From Dichotomocladium elegans (taxonomy: Eukaryota; Mucoromycota; Mucoromycetes; Mucorales; Lichtheimiaceae), in NCBI GenBank assembly GCA_025716815.1, contig JAIXMN010000028.1, forward strand, positions 62,001 through 126,000: a stretch of DNA of 64,000 bases, given 5' to 3'. Under the pieces are notes generated by a model, which did not search any database, was not told the DNA's origin, and saw only the letters and a list, made by a program, of their open reading frames with translations. Position numbers and translations under genes: made by a program. Positions 11,666-23,772 of this stretch are shown here, piece by piece (the stretch's first letter is position 1; the number at the start of each line of letters is the position of its first letter).

Positions 11666-14006
11666 ATGGAAGGCATTCAAAACTTTGGCCGACGCCTCGC
11701 CCGAGGGCTTGCCTCATGGCGCAATCTTTTGAGCCAGATTGATACTCCCACTTATGAAGAACTCGCAACTGGTAAAAGATCAAAGCTGCACATTCCCTTT
11801 TGCTTCATTTTCGCTTTCTACTTACCGTTCATACATTACAATAGCAATCATCAAGACGTCATCTGAGATTTTTAAATCGCTTCAATTTGACCTCAAAGCT
11901 ACTCTTATAGAGAAGCTAGTGCTTATACACGAAATCGAGACCGAGAAATACAAATCTAACGTTCAGATACAGGCCTTGATCGGCGAGAAGGAAGTACGTC
12001 ACATAAACCTTTAACCTAAATACAGAGCGATGGGTGAATAATGTCCCTAACCATATCATCAGGAGGCCGAGGCGGAACTGACCACCTGCACCCGAAAATT
12101 CACGAAAGCTTGCTCAAAGTGGGATGGTATTAAAGCAGAGCACGCTGCCGTCATTGTAAGTAGAAAATCAAGATCTCACTATCTGCGTACTAATGGCAAT
12201 CATGTCTTGTTGCGCTTGAAGACACCATAGTGCGAAAGAAGCAAAAACAGCATGAAATGATCGTCGAATTATTTGAAGTCCAGCGCCGTTCGCGCGAATT
12301 GGAAGATGAAATCTCCGTTATCAAACACCCACAGTTATGGAACCAACAAGAGCCCGAGAGTGGACTTGAGTATGGGCAAGGATGGGTAAGGACCAAACAT
12401 ACCTTCGATGATGACGCAACGCTCACACAAACACCACACACACACATATATATATATATATGAAGAACACATCGGACGAAGAAGGGGAAGCGGGGAGTGG
12501 GGTGGCCTCTGAGACAGAGTTTGACCGATACACTGTCATGGATTTGGATGAGCAGAGTCAGAGTGCGTATATATCATGGGGGGTGAATTCTTACATTATT
12601 GCTTAACGCTTTTTGATCGTATTTATAGGCCCAGCCGAGGTTATACAACAGCTAGTAAAGGACAAGCAAGAACTCCAGTCAACTTTATTTAAATATCAAG
12701 AAAGATACCCTACTCTCGTGTTGCTGGACGAGGAAGATGACCAAATTGAGGATGCTCTCTTCGAGATTATAGCAGTACGCGACGAAAATGCCCGACTCAA
12801 GCGAGAAAATGAACGATTGACACAAAGAGCACTCAAGTGGTACATGCTTTTGTTTATAAGGAAAGTCCATCTGCTTTTACTATTCTTCTAGGGAAATCGC
12901 ACCCGGAAGAGCGGACCTAAGCAACTCCGTAACTCCAAAGCAGGTTATACGCGAATATTTGCACAACCGTGACAGCTGCCGTCAAGCTGAGGCGTGGGTC
13001 AAGCTGCTTGAATTCGAAATCTGGACCGACGAAAGGAACGAATGTGATTTAGCGAAGACGGTACGTATTTTGTATGCGGTGTGATTTGACTATTGCCTAC
13101 TGTATATTCACCGTGTTATTCAGGTTGATGATCTCAAAAACAAAGTAGCCATGCTGAAGGAAACAGAATATACCGCAGAAATGGAGAAGGAGGCTCTTTG
13201 TAACAGTACAGGCACTGTTCTGCGAGTACTTACAAAGAGCGTCTGATATACAGCGTGGAGGAAGCGCGAACGCGACGAGAAGAACGATGATTATAATAAT
13301 ACAACGTGGGGATGCCCGACGTCACAGGGCATCCTTGTTTATATAGTAAACAGTAGCGGGGTAATTACAGTGGTATACATATAGGATCGTCGTACAGAGA
13401 AAGTGAGTGTGGTACATAATGTCGTCGCCGGAGATGCGGTCTTGATCGTGATCGTTATCCTTGTAGTATCTTGGTCGTCGGTCAAGAGTGACCCGTCACT
13501 GTAGCTGCTGCTACACTCTTATGCACGGCAAACGAATGCTACAAATGCATCGCGATCTGTTGGACCGCCAACTGATGGTAAGCAGCATGGATACGGCACA
13601 AAGTGGGACTCTGATCGCTCTCTAATTTCTTTTTCTGCAATAGATCATGTCCCGGATGGAGGAAGCGAGACTTGGATCAGATAATAACAATATCAAATAC
13701 TCAATGACCAAGCGAATTGAAGAGCTTCAAGAACTCTTTGAAAACTTCCAAGAAGAAGCCGAAAAAGCGAGACATGAATCTTTCTGCGCTAGATTATTGG
13801 ACAGGGCACGGGAACTAGAGGAAAATCCAACACAGGGTGAACAATCCATCCAAACACAACGACCCTCCCTTCAACAGTTCGACGAGAATGGAGTACGTTT
13901 ACAATACTTGACTTCAAATTCGGCGATTGGCAAGAGACGCAGGAATGATAGCGGCGATGATGTCGATGAGAACGTCAACTTACATTTCGAAAGTCGAAGA
14001 TTGTGA
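11666..14006 (+). pseudogene. Truncated MAD1-like copy A, broken and split by a solo LTR
   Basis: The MEGIQNFGRRL start and the MAD1 exon-intron pattern are kept: exon 1 ends at 11771, exon 2 is 11845-11993, exon 3 runs from 12063 to 12155, and so on to the last exon ending at 14006. The encoded product would be coiled-coil throughout. Defects are clear. The fourth exon cannot be joined in frame: near 12227-12235 there is a TAG and a one-base shift against the intact gene. The exon equivalent to MAD1 exon 8 is interrupted by a 317-bp insertion at 13199. The reading frame ends after a KRRR/acidic patch with RRL and stop, so the Mad1 C-terminal domain is missing. The segment aligned to the Mad2-binding motif reads ARELEENP, lacking the Val-Leu of the intact copy. 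Confidence 0.85.
13199..13515. mobile_element. Solo LTR (317 bp) with 5-bp target duplication
   Basis: The element starts TGTAACAG and ends CTGCTACA, so it has TG...CA ends with a short inverted repeat (TGTAACAG against TGTAGCAG). It is flanked on both sides by CTCTT (13194-13198 and 13516-13520). The same place in copies B, C and D reads as one uninterrupted exon. Inside are a TATA-like stretch near 13336-13346, a hairpin GATGCCC...GGGCATC at 13311-13333 around GACGTCA, and GTGACCCGTCAC near the right end. A 5-bp duplication is typical of Ty3/Gypsy and Copia LTR elements. No internal retroelement genes occur, so it is a recombined remnant. Confidence 0.85.
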
Positions 14007-17000
14007 ATTCATGATAACATTTGTGATGAAATACTATCCCGAGAAACAATCTTCATTTACATCTCATCTCTTGAAAATGTCACGGCGATACAATAGCGAT
14101 CATTAGCTCATGTCTAAAAGACTCGAATCCTGCCTCTTTCGGTTCCATATTATCTCTAAGTCCACATCCTCATATCATGTCTGATATTAAATCCCTTGCT
14201 GAACCTTTCCAAGTCAATCCCGAAAAAAATGGTCCAAACCTCGATAAACGCGAGGATGACCAACTCTAAAAATCTGGATCTGGGTCTCGGAAGATCCAGT
14301 GGATTTGATAGAGATCAATGAAGAAGTGAGATGGTCTTGCACAAAACTTTAAGCAGTTCTGATCTAACTTTCTGCGGATCCGTTGCTCACGGGAAGCGCG
14401 CAGTACGCCGAAGAGCAGAAGCCGCACAATAAATGCAAGATTGCCTGCTTTGCTAGCTCCCTCCTTCCTGACACCACCTCCCAGAAGATTATCGCGCTTC
14501 CAAGGGAGAACTTTCGTTGTCCGTGGAACACACACCAACCTGGCAATTAATACTTCCGTTTTATGCGTATCTTGGTCTTTTTGATTGGTTTCCCAACCGT
14601 GGCTCATGGTGATCAAAGAAATATAAAGGCAGCAGTTGGTTATGAATTAGCTAGTTTCAAGTCAACGGCACGCGATCACTGATTATCTGAGAAGAGAGGA
14701 CACGAAAGCCATCCTGTTTCGATTACAAAAATTGAATATATCATGTCTTTGAAGCCGGGTGACCTACAGTGTCTGATCCTATGAGCCATGGTATTGCGTT
14801 ATTTCGTCTATTTTTTTTTTATTTAACCCTCGGGAAGGATTGGAATAAGCAATGTGCGGGTAAGTCACCCTTTTCTGATTCCCGTGAAAGAGCATATATT
14901 TTTCCTGCTTCAAAGATTGATCACTTGACTCATATTTGGATTTTGGTCGAGATATAGGTACGGCATGACATAGTTATTCCGTTTTATAGTTCACACAAGG
15001 TAGATGGACACAAGTATGATCTCAGGAGTGGGCAAAATTCCAGGGTACCACCAAACTTTGATCTTGTAAACAAGGTTATCTGGAAGTGATTAGGTGCTCG
15101 AAAAACTGCTTTATTCAGTATCATAATCCATGGTAAGGTGCAAGCATCAATATGCGAACAATCCCCATCAATTCCGTGAATGAGTCGAAGGACATTCTCT
15201 AAGTGTAGTTGTGCCATATGTGAAAGAAAGACAGAAATGGATTTTTCAACAGCCGATCTTCTCCAGAGCAAAGCTTAGAATGTTTGTTGTATTTTTATAA
15301 CTTATTTGTGATCCGTCTCCAAAATATACGTAAGGACAAAGGATGATCCTAAAGTCTCCCAAAGCTAAAAGAGACTGAATTGGTCTACCTGGACGACGAT
15401 CAACCGTTGAAAAGGATGCAATATACCTTGTTTCCGTTACAGACCAATTCAGCAGTAGAAATGAAAACACAACTTGCCAGAGGACAATCTGGATCATTTT
15501 TTATTAAGGATAATCGGGACTTTTTCTGATAAATGCATTGTCGCCTTGGCTGGAATCTTGAGATGGTATTTATATGATCTTGACGGTGATAGCACCGGGA
15601 TCTCTGGGCTAGTGTCCTGCTAGGATTCCCTGGTGAGATATGATGTATTTTATAGACCATATGTATTGTGACCGCTAGCCCATTAGGATCCTAGTTTACC
15701 GTGATATGTCCCAAGGCTTCCTTGTCAAGGCGAAATATAGTTTGATTATCTTGCGAGCAAGCCATTCTCTTTTTTCCCCCTACTGTTGACGTATTGTTAA
15801 ATGCAATGAGGCAAAGTGGTTACCGTGACATCACTATCATCAGGAACGTCGGCAGGTACCTACGCTGATGCACGTTGCCAACGTCAATAATGTTCTTTTG
15901 TCGTTATCCTCCCGGACGATGTAGGTCCCGGTATGTCCGCACGTGCATTACAGCGTAAGACACTGTGACCTGCAATTGATTTGTTTTGCAGAAGATGGTG
16001 ACCGCTTTTCCTATTTGCAGGATAAACATAATGTTTGCAAAACATTCATCACTTCTGATGCGGCGATCGTTTCTGGAGCGTTTCATGACGAAAAATGTTT
16101 ATCGCCCTATAGCACTTGTTTGAGGTCCATGTCTTACATAATCCATTTCTCGACCTCATTGGGGATGTACAGCCGTTACCTTCTCGGTGCTCAGAAGTTT
16201 GATTACAAAAGGTATGAATAAAACCCAGCAGCATTGGACTCATCCTTATCCATCATGACCCAACATTGCATGATATTACACTGTCCCATCTATTAGGTAC
16301 GAATGTTCACATAGAATACAAAGTATCTTTTTACTTTCTCCACTGTTTATCGCCACTAGGTACGCGGTATTCTCCACCAGTTATTTACATGCGCCACACC
16401 AAGAAAGGTTAACTGGAAGCGATATTGTAATCTATAATTTACTATATTTCTCCTACTTTTGCTCTTGCTATGTCAAGATGAGAAATGTTTTAATATCGGA
16501 ATCCAGCATAGTAGATATTTTGAACGATAGTAATCATCTCATAGAGAAATCTAGAAACGAATCGCTGTTGAGAATCTCGTACTGTAGTCCATAAACGTAT
16601 CTTTTAAGTTATACTACTTTTGAGTTTTTTACAATAAATAGAAGCGAAAATAATTAACGCGAATAACACAACACATTTACATAATATATATAAAACGAAC
16701 ATCCTGTTAAATAGATTTGATTGTTGATATTAATGAAGGCACCTTTACTGTGTGGCGTCAATATGGCTGTCATCTTGCCAACATAATGCATCTGTACATG
16801 GCTACCCATAAACCCAGTCATTCCATTCAACACTGTATAGGCCGAGTCTGTAACCACCAGATGCCATGCTGATCCCATCGAGTTAGTTCTTTTCGCGATG
16901 CTCCCATGCCAGTCCTCAAACAAACTGCCAACGTTCGCGCTCCTCGGATGCCGAGTTTACACTGGGGATTGCATTGATAACAATCTTGCTGCTATCCAGG

Positions 17001-17299
17001 CATTTCGCCTTGAAGAAAAAGGAGACAAATCGAATTGCAACTGAATATCATGCCTGCTACAGTGAATGGGATCGATAAATTTGAGCCCAGAAAGAGCCAT
17101 TACTGCACGTATTAGTTTGGATGATGTACAGAATATTGTCGAACAATGTGGCCAAATGGAATAATAAAAAGATTAGTATGCCGACACTACTGTATGATGT
17201 CGACTCACAAGACCTCGATGTCCATTCTCTTTTTATATAGTGAGGACGCAACTCTTATTTCTGACGACATATTTCACATCAAAAGTACATGTTCTCATT
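14007..17299. repeat. Shared tail and block X after copy A, then unassigned sequence
   Basis: About 14050-14560 (tail) matches 25890-26290 after copy C and, inverted, 58140-58600 after copy D; common landmarks are CTTTCTGCGGATCCGTT and CCTTCCTGACACCAC. A conserved antisense frame (SGVRK-D/E-GA, then AGNL) runs through the tail in all three. About 14650-15150 (block X) matches, inverted, 57170-58020 beside copy D and is absent after copy C. None of these blocks follows the intact MAD1 gene. From 15200 to 17299 no repeat partner or gene was found; frames such as 16923-16654 (-) have no recognisable features. Confidence 0.65.
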
Positions 17300-19803
17300 T
17301 TATCTATTCATTAGCTCAAGGGTCACTGAACTCAGGAATCCAGGGATGTCATTCTTGTCGATAATAAAGGTGTCGTATGTCCCTTGTAGCAGCTGCATGT
17401 ATTCTCCCTTCCGACTCCCGACAATCCCGATGGTACCTTGATCATTCTCGTTCGACTTGAAAACAAAGGCCAGTTCCGATCCTTCTACATATATCGACTG
17501 CAACCGGACAGCTCCATCCGTTTGGAAAGTAAGACTATATCCTAGGAGACTCTGAATGATGTGATCCATCTCGTCGACTTTTTGACCAAACACCTTTGCC
17601 CCCGATGTTCAGAAGCAGTTAGGTAAAAAAGGCTACTTTCTCACAATATGAGCATGAACACCATACCTGCTGAAGCCTCATTATGCGCTTATTCCTCCCG
17701 GCTATAGTTTTCTTGAGCTCATCCACTTCAGATTGTAAGTTGGTAATCGTAGAGACGGGTACATTGATGCATGTCGTATCGTCGTTACCGTCGGGGGCAT
17801 CATCGCTGCTATCATCTCTGCGTCTTTTGCCAATTACGACATTCGGCGATATTTGTCGCAAAAGTAATCTGTTTTCTTCTCGCAGACAGGTGAGTTGCTC
17901 TTGTCGGACGTGTTGTTCACGGGAAGCTGGATTTTCCTTGAATTCTAGCACCCGTTCCTTGACAGGTGATAATTTAGCTTTGATGGCTTCTTGTCTTGCT
18001 TTTTCGGCTTCTTCTTGAAGGTTTTTAATGAGTCCTTCAAGCTCTTCGATTCGCCTGGTCATTGTGTACTTGGTATTGTTATCATGTGATGCAAGCTTCG
18101 CTTCCTCGATTTGGGACATGGCCTATTGCATACAAACGGGATTAAACGGCAATTCCGGCCTCACTTTTGTCCTATCCATGCTTCTTACTATTAATTGGTG
18201 GTCCAGCAGATCGCGATGCATCTGTAGCATTCTTTTGTCATGCACAAGAGCCTCCTTCTCAATTTCTAAAGACTTCTTTGCTTGCTCCAACGTGGTTGCC
18301 TTGTTTCTGAGATCATCAATCTGCATAACATGGTGAATACATAGACGAGTAAAACCTAAAACTACATAGGAGATACGTACAGTCTTTGTTAAATTGCGTT
18401 CGTTTGTTCCCTTCAACTCCAATTGAAGTTCGAGTTCCTTGACACGTCGTTGAGCTTCATGCATGGCTGCACGGCCTTGCGATAATTCAAATACTATTTG
18501 TTTGGGGCTGCTGAATTTATCTATGTTTTCGTTTTCGAGGTAGATAGTCCTAGAAGAATAGTATAAGCAAATGGACTCCCCTTATAAGTAAAATCATGTA
18601 CCATTCGGATGCCTGTTGTTTTAATTGTTCATTTTCTTGCTTGAGTTGGTTGTTTTCGTTGCGAATTCGCTTGACATCGCGGAGTTCACGCTCAAATCGG
18701 TGCTTTTCGTCGTCCAGCGACGCAAGAGTGGGGTATCTTCGTTGATATTCAAACAGAGTTGACTTGAGTTCGTGCTTATCCTTTTCGAGCTGCTGTATAA
18801 CCTCGGCTTGTTCTATGACATTGTCAAAAAGCGTTAGCCAGTAATTTCAGGCTTTCTCATTCTTGATATACGCACGTTGACATTGTTCATCCAACTCCTT
18901 GACAAAGTCTCGGTCAAACTCTGTCTCGACGACCATCATGTTTTCCTCTTCCATTCGCAGCCGTTCTTCTTCTCGCACTTGCTCGACCAAGGCATTTTCT
19001 TCAACTCTTGTGTCCTTCATATATATATATAAGTTTTGTGTCATCATTGAAGACATACTTGGGTCTTACCGAGCCTTGCCCATGCTCAAGTCCACTCTCG
19101 GGCTCTTGTTGCTTCGATGACTGTTGATGTTTGATAACGGATATTTCATCTTCCAATTCGCGCGAATGCTGCTTGGCTTTGGATAACTCGGCGAATAGCT
19201 CATGCTGTTCTTGCTTCAGTTGTGCTACAGTATTCCGAAGTTGATTCTACGGTGCAATAAAGCAATGACTGCCATTAGTAAACAGATAGTGAGATCTTGT
19301 TTCTTTACTCACTGTGATGGAAGCGTGCTCTTCTTTAATCATGCTCAATTTTGAGCTAGCATCCTCGAATTTTTGGTGGTGGTAGATCGCGCGCTCCTGG
19401 GCAATCTGATCATATATTTAGGGACATTATTCAGCCATTGCTCTGTGTGTAAATGATCAGCTTGATATGTGGCGTACCGTCTTCTCATCGATCAACGCCT
19501 GAATTTGAACATTAAATTCTCCCTTCTGGATTTCGATTTCATTTGAAAGTTGTTGCTTCTCTAAAACAGCAGCTTTGAGTTGCTTTTGAAGCGCCTGAAT
19601 AATTTCGGTTGCTGCTTGTTCTTTTTCTATTATAATATAGGAAGGTAATTAGGAAGCGTCAATGCAACAGAAGGGATATTCAGGTTTGACATCTCACCAG
19701 TCTCGAAGAGTTCATAAATGGAATTATCAATTATTTTAGAAGAATTGCAGCGAGAGACAAGCTCTCGGGTGACACGTGGGCGAGAGTCTTCAATGCCTTC
19801 CAT
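17300..19803 (-). CDS. MAD1: Spindle assembly checkpoint protein Mad1
   Basis: Ten exons (19803-19698, 19626-19478, 19405-19313, 19246-19070, 19014-18876, 18812-18602, 18549-18381, 18320-18189, 18122-17667, 17593-17300) sum to 1926 nt, or 641 residues. Mad1 sits at unattached kinetochores and recruits Mad2 to delay anaphase. Residues 1-440 are almost continuous coiled coil. The Mad2-interaction motif is visible at about 447-458 (RVLEFKENP, matching the family's VL..NP pattern). An RRR/acidic patch follows near 488, then the RLQQVF segment. The C-terminal RWD-like domain is about 545-641, with LLGYSL, VRLQSIY and the hallmark IPGFLSSVTLEL end. Two introns end in AAG rather than YAG (before exons 5 and 10), but the frame is kept throughout. 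It is the only complete member of the family in the window. Confidence 0.92.
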
Positions 19804-22800
19804 TGTGTCGCATATAAAGAGTATGAAGAAAGCAAACGGGAAGAAAGGCAAGTCCAACTTCGCGTCCGCACGCTTCCTGTTTCTCTGTTTCCCCGACACA
19901 CTAATTAAGTAAGCTGTTTGCTATTTCTAAATTTTTTCCCTTCTTTCCAAGCGAAGATCTATTCTCTTTCATGAAAAATACATATGGCTGTTATGGACCT
20001 ATGGATAATGCTTATCGACGGGAGAAAATAAAATCCCTTTCAATCTGTTTGCTGTCACGCAGGATGCCTGGATAGTACATATACACCGGGCATTGTAAGA
20101 GTATTCGCTGTACGTATTGCTGGTTCACCAATCGCTTCAGCTGTAGTATAGCAGCTATGTTTACTCAGCATATCAAAGGACATTGTAGTATGGAAAGGAT
20201 TATAATGGCAACGAGAGGCCCTCTTTTCCTTCTTTACCTAATCCACGTAATAGACAAAGAATACTTCATAGCCTTCTCGATAAAAGAAATCGACGCGTAA
20301 ACGAATTTAGTGTGCCTAGTGTTTTCGGTCCGCCTGAACATCCTTTTCGACATAGGAGGACTAGTAGAACAGTGTCACATTTACAGGCAACAGACAGAGA
20401 AGACCCAAACGATTCTACTTATAGCAGTAGCATTACGATTAGACGTGACGGAGATAGAATAAGCTGTTTTCCTGATTCCCCTCTCATTGAGCTGCTGCTG
20501 CGATATGCTTACTTTCTCTCACAGAGCAACACACAACCTTTTTTACATGTTTTATGATAATGTAGTTCCTCCTACTACTATTTAAATAAATACTTCTGCT
20601 TTGATAAATACAAATATTATTATAAATCCTATCCGATCTGACCCTACTAATCAGTCAGTACACATGGACATACCTTCGATACACTTGTTTTACAAGGAAC
20701 GAGAAATATCCTCAGCTTGTCATATCACACTCGCGGAGATCTGAAAAGGGCCATCCCTGAGCATGCTATTGCAAGTGACTTTGATGTATCAATCGAAAAG
20801 AGCGATATCATCAAGGCTGGGAAGACCAAGTCTAACCAAATACCCTGTAGTCGGAATGTAGGGATAGTGGGTTGTTTTAAGGCAGGCAAGATATCTATTC
20901 CTCGGTTAATATATGGATGTCCTTGGGTGAATTAAGCATAAATGTACTTCTCGAGGTTGTTACTGTTAAATTATAGTACTTCGAACAAGAAGGACCGCTT
21001 TCACCGAAAATATTTTCTCATATGGGTGTATTGGGTAAGTACCGCAAAATTAGCAGCCGGCGTGCCCGTGCCTCAACTGAATTAAGCCTGCGCAAATCGG
21101 CCGCATGACAAGCGACATTGCAGAAGCTTGCAAGGAAGAATCAAATCAATTGGGTTAAATGGGTTCACGATTTCTTTTGGTGAGAGAGTATACCATATCG
21201 GATAGTGACATGATTTCGCTGTACATCAACCATCATCACCGATCGAGCGCTCCGTTAATTTTCGTAAAATGATTATAACTAATGCTGTACAAAACGAGCA
21301 TTAAACAAAATGACACTGGTGAATATTGTCATACGCCATATAAAATTCCTTACTTTTGATGGTAAAGACAGAAAATGGCTTCATAGATCGAAGAAGATAC
21401 CTTCAAAGACACACGACATCCAGGTACAGGCGGCTTCAACGATCGGATACCGTCTCTTTGCAGGCCCTCTCATTTCTTAACCTCCGCATAGTTACCTCGC
21501 ATCGCAATTTGCCATATCAACGGATGCATGCCCTTGGATACTTTCAGCAGGTGGGACCCTCAAGGGCTCCAAGTGATTTCCATGGCGACGATAATGAGCA
21601 AATCACACCTTCGATCAACAGTACACCGTATCGCATTATGTTAGGACACTGGAGCTGTGCCTGCGCAGTAGTACTCAAATCCTCCTGTAAAATTGCAAAG
21701 GAGAATCGTTGATTCCCAAGTGAAACCTCGGATCACTCAAGGAAATTCGCCGAACCGCTATATACTAACTGATGTGGCCAAGACTGCCTTAAATATCCAG
21801 CATTCACAGTTCGTTTCTGAAATCAATATGTCCATCCGATGTCGTCAAGGGCGCGTGGCTTTCAACCAGGCTCTGGGTCGAGCTGTATTAGCCGCAACTT
21901 ATATCAAAGGCTATGACATGCGTCTTCTGAGGTGGTGTATTCTCCACCAATAGCTTCTGCAGCCACCCGTTGGCTCAAACACAATCCATCAACCTGATAA
22001 CACATTCATGCCCAATGATACCACTTGTTTCCACGTCTATAGCAATGTCTCCATGATCGCTGTACTCAACCTGATACACTAAGTGCCGTATACCGGAGCT
22101 AACGCATTATCAGCATTATGGCTTAGTATGTCGGAGTTTGACGTTCATTACATGAGTCATCCTAAAAGCAAGCTGTGCAAGGCTTTAAAACAGAAGTTTA
22201 TAGAGATCAGGACTCATCAATTATTTGGGTATCAGGGTAGTGATGAGTAGAGAATCCTGATGGATAAACTTCATATCATGGTGACCCTGCCCCTGCGAGC
22301 ATTTCCGCTGACAGAATTTTTTTTTTTCATTTTCATGTTTGAATAAAAAATTTTTTTGGAAATAGTCAGATCTTTCGTAGCAAACATACACACTGGTATT
22401 GTGGTTATGTTCTAGCCCCAGTATGCTTCGTCATACCTCCAAAAACCACAGTAGAAACCATGATTTCAGGAGCTTGATCGTACATAAGCTCGAAATGTCA
22501 TCATACTTTCCATAATCAGGAAGATTTGTCTAAGGGACCTCTTGTTGCAACCATTTCACATCTTAAATATAATCGCCGAACAAACCGTGAGTTGTGGGTG
22601 TGGTCTTGTGCTTCCGAACGTGGAGCTGTCAGGTCCAAAATGAGGAATATTCCAGATGGCCCACAACGCAAGAAGACTTTATTGCTAGTTTGAGCTACCT
22701 AAACCTTAGTTTCGAAGTCGCTGCTGTATTCCTAAAGTGCTGATATCATTTTTCGGGAACTTTGGTGCGCCAGGGGAGGCATTACAGAACAAGAATAGAC

Positions 22801-23772
22801 TATATAAGTAAATCAACCAAAGATTACTGACCGGATAGGTAAAGATATGAAACCACTACAGAGGCGCTCTTGTAGGGTATTGCTGCGAATGGCCCCAAAT
22901 GCCGGAAATTCTACTTAATTGGTAGATATTTCTGTATCTCTCTTTTGTAAAAAAAAAAGGAGGGGTTTTAACGGAATAGAACCTAACGACGTCAAAGAAA
23001 CCAACGTTACGAAAATGCGACATGCCATTCGCAAGCAAACTCTAGATTTTGTAAACAACGCTATCTGCAAGCGGTTGGGAGTTTTTCAAGAAACTTCATA
23101 GTCAGCGACATGGAAGAACATTCGTTTTATCACAATAATAATATAAAGACAGTGTTAGCAATGCTTTATCTTCTCTACGTCTTGAGAGCTGCTAAGGTGC
23201 GCTTACCGTAGGAGAGAACTATTATTAAACTCCGCAATTTCCTACAGCGCAGGCTCGGAGCTGTTCGTAGGTTACTCTAGGACTACGCATTACTCATCAA
23301 CGCATCCGAGAGTAATATTATTGTATCTCTCGCCGAGAATACGCGAACTTGCCTCTGGTTGCCATCGCAATCCTTTCCTTACTGCGATGTCCATCGATGT
23401 GCTGTGTGAATAGACTGTGGCTGCAGCTGAAGCCATCGGCCAACTGCCACAAGCAGAGCGAACTCGCTTGCAAAGGCTGCTGTATACTATCCAGACATCC
23501 TGCCTTGCAGCAAACATATTGAAAGGGAGTGTTTTTTTTTCCTCCTCGTCGATAGATGTCATCCGGAGGTTGAATGACAGCCGTTGCGCGTCTTTTGATA
23601 CCACAAAATAGATCGGCCGCGTCGGGCGGAAAGCAAAAATTCATAAAAGCTTAATCCTGTGCTAGGAGGCGCGTGCGCCGGGAAATCAAAGAGAAAGCAC
23701 GCATGAGCAAGACTGAGCTTGTTTTTCTTCCCGTTTGTTCTCCTCCACACTTTTACATGCAAAAAAAAAACA
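19804..23772. repeat. MAD1 upstream region with block Y, unassigned sequence, and block Y of copy C
   Basis: Just upstream of MAD1 the pyrimidine/AT-rich 19810-19980 is likely promoter. About 19990-20230 is the MAD1-linked form of block Y; it lines up with 23340-23540 and 56690-56870 over long stretches (for example CAGGATG-C/T-CTGGATAGTA). From 20300 to 22900 only weak frames exist: 20312-20557, 20717-20935, and 21356-21712 overlapping 21693-21953, all on the plus strand. None has a recognisable family, so decayed genes are possible. Block Y of copy C occupies about 23140-23690. Confidence 0.55.

Noticed and set aside
11570..11866. Copy A first exon read as a 98-aa independent protein
   Set aside because: The frame continues into the intron; alignment with MAD1 shows a donor at 11772.
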